Shown here: piece after piece, positions 60,470-64,000 of the stretch | Position numbering within the stretch: the stretch's first letter is position 1 | Layout of the letters: the number at the start of each line of letters is the position of its first letter | Assembly: GCA_907163375.1 (NCBI GenBank) | Contig: CAJQUW010007092.1 | Location: 62,001 to 126,000 of the forward strand | Source of the DNA: Prostheceraeus crozeri | Lineage: Eukaryota; Platyhelminthes; Polycladida; Euryleptidae | Reading direction: 5' to 3' | Length of the DNA stretch: 64,000 bases | Notes under the pieces: generated by a model | The model's input: the letters and a program-made list of their open reading frames with translations, nothing else | Database searches by the model: none | Told to the model about the DNA's origin: nothing | Made by a program: the position numbers and the translations under genes

Positions 60470-62216
60470 ATGAATTCCGTCGAGTATCTTTCAAGTCAGA
60501 CAGGTGGAGTCCACATCATCAGACATGGCTACCGATACCTTTGCATCAAATCGGTACTCGATAAGAAGTATTGGAGATGCATCAAGTGCTCAGCGACTCT
60601 GATTACGAAAGGTGACGACCTTCTCTCAGAGAAACCCCATTCTCATGCGCCGGACGACATCAGCAACAATGCATTTCGCATGAAGGCCGAGCTGAAGGAG
60701 AAGGCAAAGACCAACACCGACGCGCCGATGCAGAAGGTCTACGACTCCGTCGTCAGAGACTACGCTTCACGCCGAAGCGACATCATCGGCACCCTCCGCA
60801 CCTATAATGCAGTACGGTCGTCGATATACCGTGAGAGACGGAAGTCATTGACACCCCTTCCGAGCGCCACTTCAGAAATTGAGGTACCTGATTGCTTGCG
60901 AGTGGTCGACGGGAAGGAATTCCTCATCATCGATTCGAAGGGTCCAAAGAGGATTCTTGGGTTCTCCAGTTAAGAAACATTAGACATCTTAGCGGCGGCA
61001 GAAACTATTGACGGCGACGGTACATTCTATTCAACACCGCAATTGTTCGCTCAAATATACACCTTGCACGCAATTTACAAAGGAACGATGATGCCGCTGG
61101 TATGCCTGCTACTGCCTGAGAAGACAGCCGACATATACAAACAGGCCATAGCAGGAATTGATTCTGTGTTGGCGAAGAGTGGATTGGTGCTCAAGCCCCG
61201 GCAAATCATGCTGGACTTCGAAAAAGCAGCTCATGTTGCTTGGACTGAAATGAAGGGTGGCCTCACAGAAATGAAAGGTTGTCTCTTTCATTTTTCTCAA
61301 TGTATTTGGAGAAAACTTCAATCGCTGGGATTGTCGACTGCCTATCAAGAAGATGAGGAGTTTCAAAAATGGGCACGCCTGATACTTGCCCTACCGTTCC
61401 TGCCTATCCACGAAGTTGAGGACTTCTGGTTGGAGATAATCGGCGACGCCCCTATGGAGCAGTACCCTGCAGTTGACGAGTTCATCAACTACGTTTCGTC
61501 TTTCTGGGTGGATAGTGGTACAGCAACCTTCCCCATTTCCGGTGAGTTTCATTTGAGAATATAACTGCACATGTAGCATATATACGTGCGTGCATAAACA
61601 TACATTCAAGAACCAAATGTACTGCGTTGTCCGTAATAATCATGTTTGAGTAATAGTTTCAGTATCAAACTGAATGTGATGTGACTGACTAATGTGACAT
61701 TTCCCATCTCTCTGAGAATTGATTAATTTACAAATAATTCAAAATTCTCGTATAGGATATACTGACAAGGACTAGTGGCCTAAACTGCAGAACGGTCACA
61801 CTTTATGATAAGTTTTTCCTTGTGCAATACTTGTAAATTGATACTTGTATACTTGAATGTTTACAAGTATGGTTTCCCCACATGCACTCGAACATCATTT
61901 GATTTCAGTGTGGAATCACTTCGAAAGTGACAGCATCCGGACGACAAATCATCTGGAAGGCTGGCATAGAAAGTTGAAGGATATTGTGGGACGAGCACAT
62001 CCAAATGTGTTCAAGATCATCTCCGTCTTTGCTAACGAGCAAAAGATGACCCTAGTCAAGATTGCTCAATTGGATTGTGGTGCTCCACCAAAGAGAAGAA
62101 AAACTAAATACGCGCATTTGAATGAGAAACTTGCCCGCTCGCGTGAGCAATACCTCTCCAATGACTTGACCCGACGGGGATATGCGAAAGCAGTGTCTTA
62201 CGTAATGGGATTTTGA
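60470..62216 (+). pseudogene. FLYWCH-MULE transposase, one internal stop, one intron
   Basis: Exon 1 is 60470-61541 and exon 2 is 61909-62216, joined in phase 1; together they make 460 codons. Residues about 10-65 form a FLYWCH-type zinc finger (YRYLCI, YWRCIK, then SHAPDD). The MULE core follows. It has the first Asp in DGDGTF, a QIYTLHA strand, LLPEKT, the second Asp in MLDFEKA, a GCLFHFSQ zinc-like motif, FPIS at the exon end, and after the intron WNHFE and the catalytic Glu in HLEGWHRKL. A TAA at 60971-60973 interrupts the frame just before the first Asp. All other codons in that frame are open, so the lesion is a single nonsense change. If functional, the protein would cut and insert MULE copies in the nucleus. 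Confidence 0.87.
61542..61908 (+). other. Predicted GT-AG intron in the MULE gene
   Basis: The donor G|GTGAGT is at 61541-61547 and the acceptor TTTGATTTCAG ends at 61908. Removing 367 bases joins ...FPIS to VWNHFE in phase 1. This restores the FPxSxWNxxE order of MULE transposases and keeps the downstream frame. The interior is AT-rich with stops in this frame. Confidence 0.75.
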
Positions 62217-62449
62217 AAAATACACATAAAGATCTTCGCATAGATTCACAACATTTTTTCTTTCATGAAACAAATAGAAAAATCTGCGTATTGTTCTTTG
62301 TAATATTGAATTGTACGTGTATATCACTAGGCTTCTACAGAAGTCTTCCCCAAATTCAATATAGATTAAACCTACCAAAATGGAATTAAAGCCTGAATTA
62401 TTTGTCCAGTGTCTAATCTGATAAATGATTATGTAATAGCATATGTCTG

Positions 62450-62506
62450 AGAATTCGCTATTTTGACACTTCGCTATTTTGACATTCGCTATTTCGGGTC
62501 GGAGCC
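62450..62506 (-). repeat. MULE right terminal repeat array
   Basis: Three TTCGCTATTT units (AATAGCGAA inverted) end at TCGGGTCGGAGCC. They mirror the left array. Confidence 0.75.
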
Positions 62507-62513
62507 CATCCTA

Positions 62514-64000
62514 CAGATATACACTGTGCACTGGTCATCTTCAGGAAAGTACACAATTGCAAGCATAGCAAGGATATTTAGAAGAAAGACTTTCGTTTAA
62601 GCCTCCATGCTGTGCAATGCAACCAAAGATGCTAGATGACAAAAAGGTTTATAAAGTGTTCCATAACATAGAAATTTAAAGCATTTATATGCTGATAGTC
62701 ACATTACTTTGATGAATAATCAATTTCTTCAAGAATCAAAAGTTGTCTGCGAGAATTATGCACTGCTCGGTCATATTACGAATAGCACTCAATGAATGAC
62801 AACAACCACAAATCTGCAATTGTAAATCATGTATGAGCTCTCAATGAAGGAATGGATGTCTAAATGGTGAAAATGAAATATCCATATACTTGCAAAATGT
62901 AAAATCAGACAACCTAAAGATATTGTCCTTTTATGTTTCCGAGATGACAGTAAATCACGCAAAAATGCTCATAATTTTTGTATGTAAAGCATTCAGATGT
63001 AAACAAACAAAAATGGATGCCCTTTATGAATTAATGAGTGATTAATGATTAGATACTCAAATTAGATCAGACATGTACTGTCCTGGGAGCAATGACTCAT
63101 CTGTTGTTTGAAATGGTTGTTGAACTCGCCTGTACTTCAGCACGCACTTCAATATTGATGTACTTCAGCGCTGCTGTCAGAACTGATGCCGAAATTGAAA
63201 CGAATGCATTTATCCGTAGAATGGCATTTTAATCATTTATTAAAGAGAAGTCAGATTTTGTTTGATTTTTCTGTTCAAATGAAAGCCAGCCAATTTAATC
63301 GATATTTAAAACGTTGAACAGTTCACCATAAGTCTTCTGAGTTGAATTCCCCTGCTGCTTGGAAAAGCTTCAAGTCCTTCAGGACTGAGGTAACCACTGA
63401 GTCTGATATCACTTCGCATTCATCCAGACATTTCAACTTGCAATTCCTATCTTTTTCAACTGCACTTTGATAATTGCTTTCAGATTGGCAACTTGATGAA
63501 ATGCTTGTGACAAACTGTGATCAATTATAGGGCTACATTCGAACTTGATTCTCAGTTGTTCAATATGCCGCAGTTTCTGCTGCAAGGAAAATCGTAATGA
63601 AAGACAAAACAAATGTTTTTCATCCAAGTAGTTCGCATAAACACAATATGTATGCCACCTAAATTAGTCAATGAGTATTCTTCTTTGAACTGTATCAGTT
63701 GGAGCTTTGTACAATTAATGTAAATGCTGATGTCATGATGCTTGTTTTGAAACATAGATATCTTGATATCTACTCATCTGATATTCTTAAGAATAATAGA
63801 TATCTAGATCCCTTGTCTTAAAGTACATTCTGTGTCAATGGAGAACTTTGAGTTTTCTATAGTTAAGCAATCGAATTAAAAGGATATGACTCCACTAACA
63901 CACGTACATGTAGATAACAATTTTGAACGTTCTAGGGACAATAAAAATATATAAAATATATGATAAGTACATTATAGTATTATACATACCATGTAATGAA
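62514..64000. other. Intergenic DNA
   Basis: Nothing recognised. The short minus frames at 63433-63755 have no motif. Confidence 0.5.

Larger units (their letters stand above)
59999..62506 (+). mobile_element. MULE (Mutator-like) DNA transposon
   Basis: A 2508-base element. The left terminus TGGGGTCGTCCCGAAATAGCG and the right terminus (reverse complement GGCTCCGACCCGAAATAGCG) are inverted repeats. Each is followed inward by repeated AATAGCGAA units, about five on the left (to about 60100) and three on the right (from about 62453), and then by a shared GAATTCTCAGACATAT. CATCCTA flanks both ends (59992-59998 and 62507-62513), a candidate 7-base duplication, slightly short of the 8-10 usual for MULEs. 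Terminal-base ambiguity could shift it. The single gene inside encodes a FLYWCH-MULE transposase. Confidence 0.88.

Noticed and set aside
60971-60973. Internal TAA of the MULE gene as part of a tiny intron
   Set aside because: The only nearby donor and acceptor would give an intron of about 20 bases, too short, and the surrounding residues align without a gap.

Overview
This is an AT-rich, non-coding-dominated stretch of a eukaryotic genome, most likely a marine invertebrate. The evidence is sparse coding, many decayed transposable elements of different classes, tRNA-derived SINEs, and frequent copies of the palindrome TAGGCCTA, which I associate from memory with echinoderm and related invertebrate assemblies. 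The species guess is weak. I see no convincing multi-exon host gene, no rRNA, no functional tRNA and no CRISPR array. The only long open frames belong to mobile elements.

Layout. 1-9 kb: a non-LTR retrotransposon C-terminal relic (2.75-3.07 kb), a relic of a reverse-transcriptase-associated nuclease-like domain (4.85-5.2 kb), an opposed pair of SINE copies (6.3-7.5 kb) and a striking near-perfect 90-base hairpin (7.9-8.1 kb) carrying six AP-1-type motifs. 9-20 kb: mostly anonymous AT-rich DNA with a hammerhead-like fragment (9.9 kb), a CpG-dense island (14.8-15.15 kb), a foldback element (15.3-15.65 kb) and a LINE relic on the minus strand (17.0-17.4 kb). 20-26 kb: a non-autonomous hAT element (20.1-20.8 kb) and a complete LTR retrotransposon (21971-26151). 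The latter has identical 239-base LTRs, a 5-base target duplication and one open Gag-Pol frame; it is the youngest and most intact feature here.

26-45 kb: a tentative TIR-bounded repeat (27.8-28.6 kb), a Tc1-like DNA transposon with a broken DD34E transposase (30853-32514), further hAT-type non-autonomous elements (34.1-35.1 kb, 44.6-45.4 kb and less certainly 32.85-33.33 kb), tRNA-derived SINEs, a pogo-like MITE, a palindromic MITE (37.4 kb) and a degenerate minisatellite (38.75-39.17 kb). 45-64 kb: more SINE copies, a second palindromic MITE copy fused to a SINE (55.6-55.9 kb), an unassigned candidate coding stretch (57.6-58.1 kb, minus), an RTE-like relic (59.2-59.4 kb) and a MULE DNA transposon (59999-62506). 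The MULE encodes a FLYWCH-type zinc finger plus a MULE transposase interrupted by one stop codon and one predicted intron.

How the parts work together: this is a transposon graveyard with one apparently recent insertion. The non-autonomous hAT, pogo-like and SINE copies would depend on transposases or reverse transcriptases encoded elsewhere in the genome. Nothing here reads as a cooperating cellular pathway. I found no clear undescribed system. The best leads are the LTR element's divergent polymerase and missing tRNA-type primer site, the hairpin with clustered bZIP sites, and the intron-containing MULE with repeated terminal motifs.
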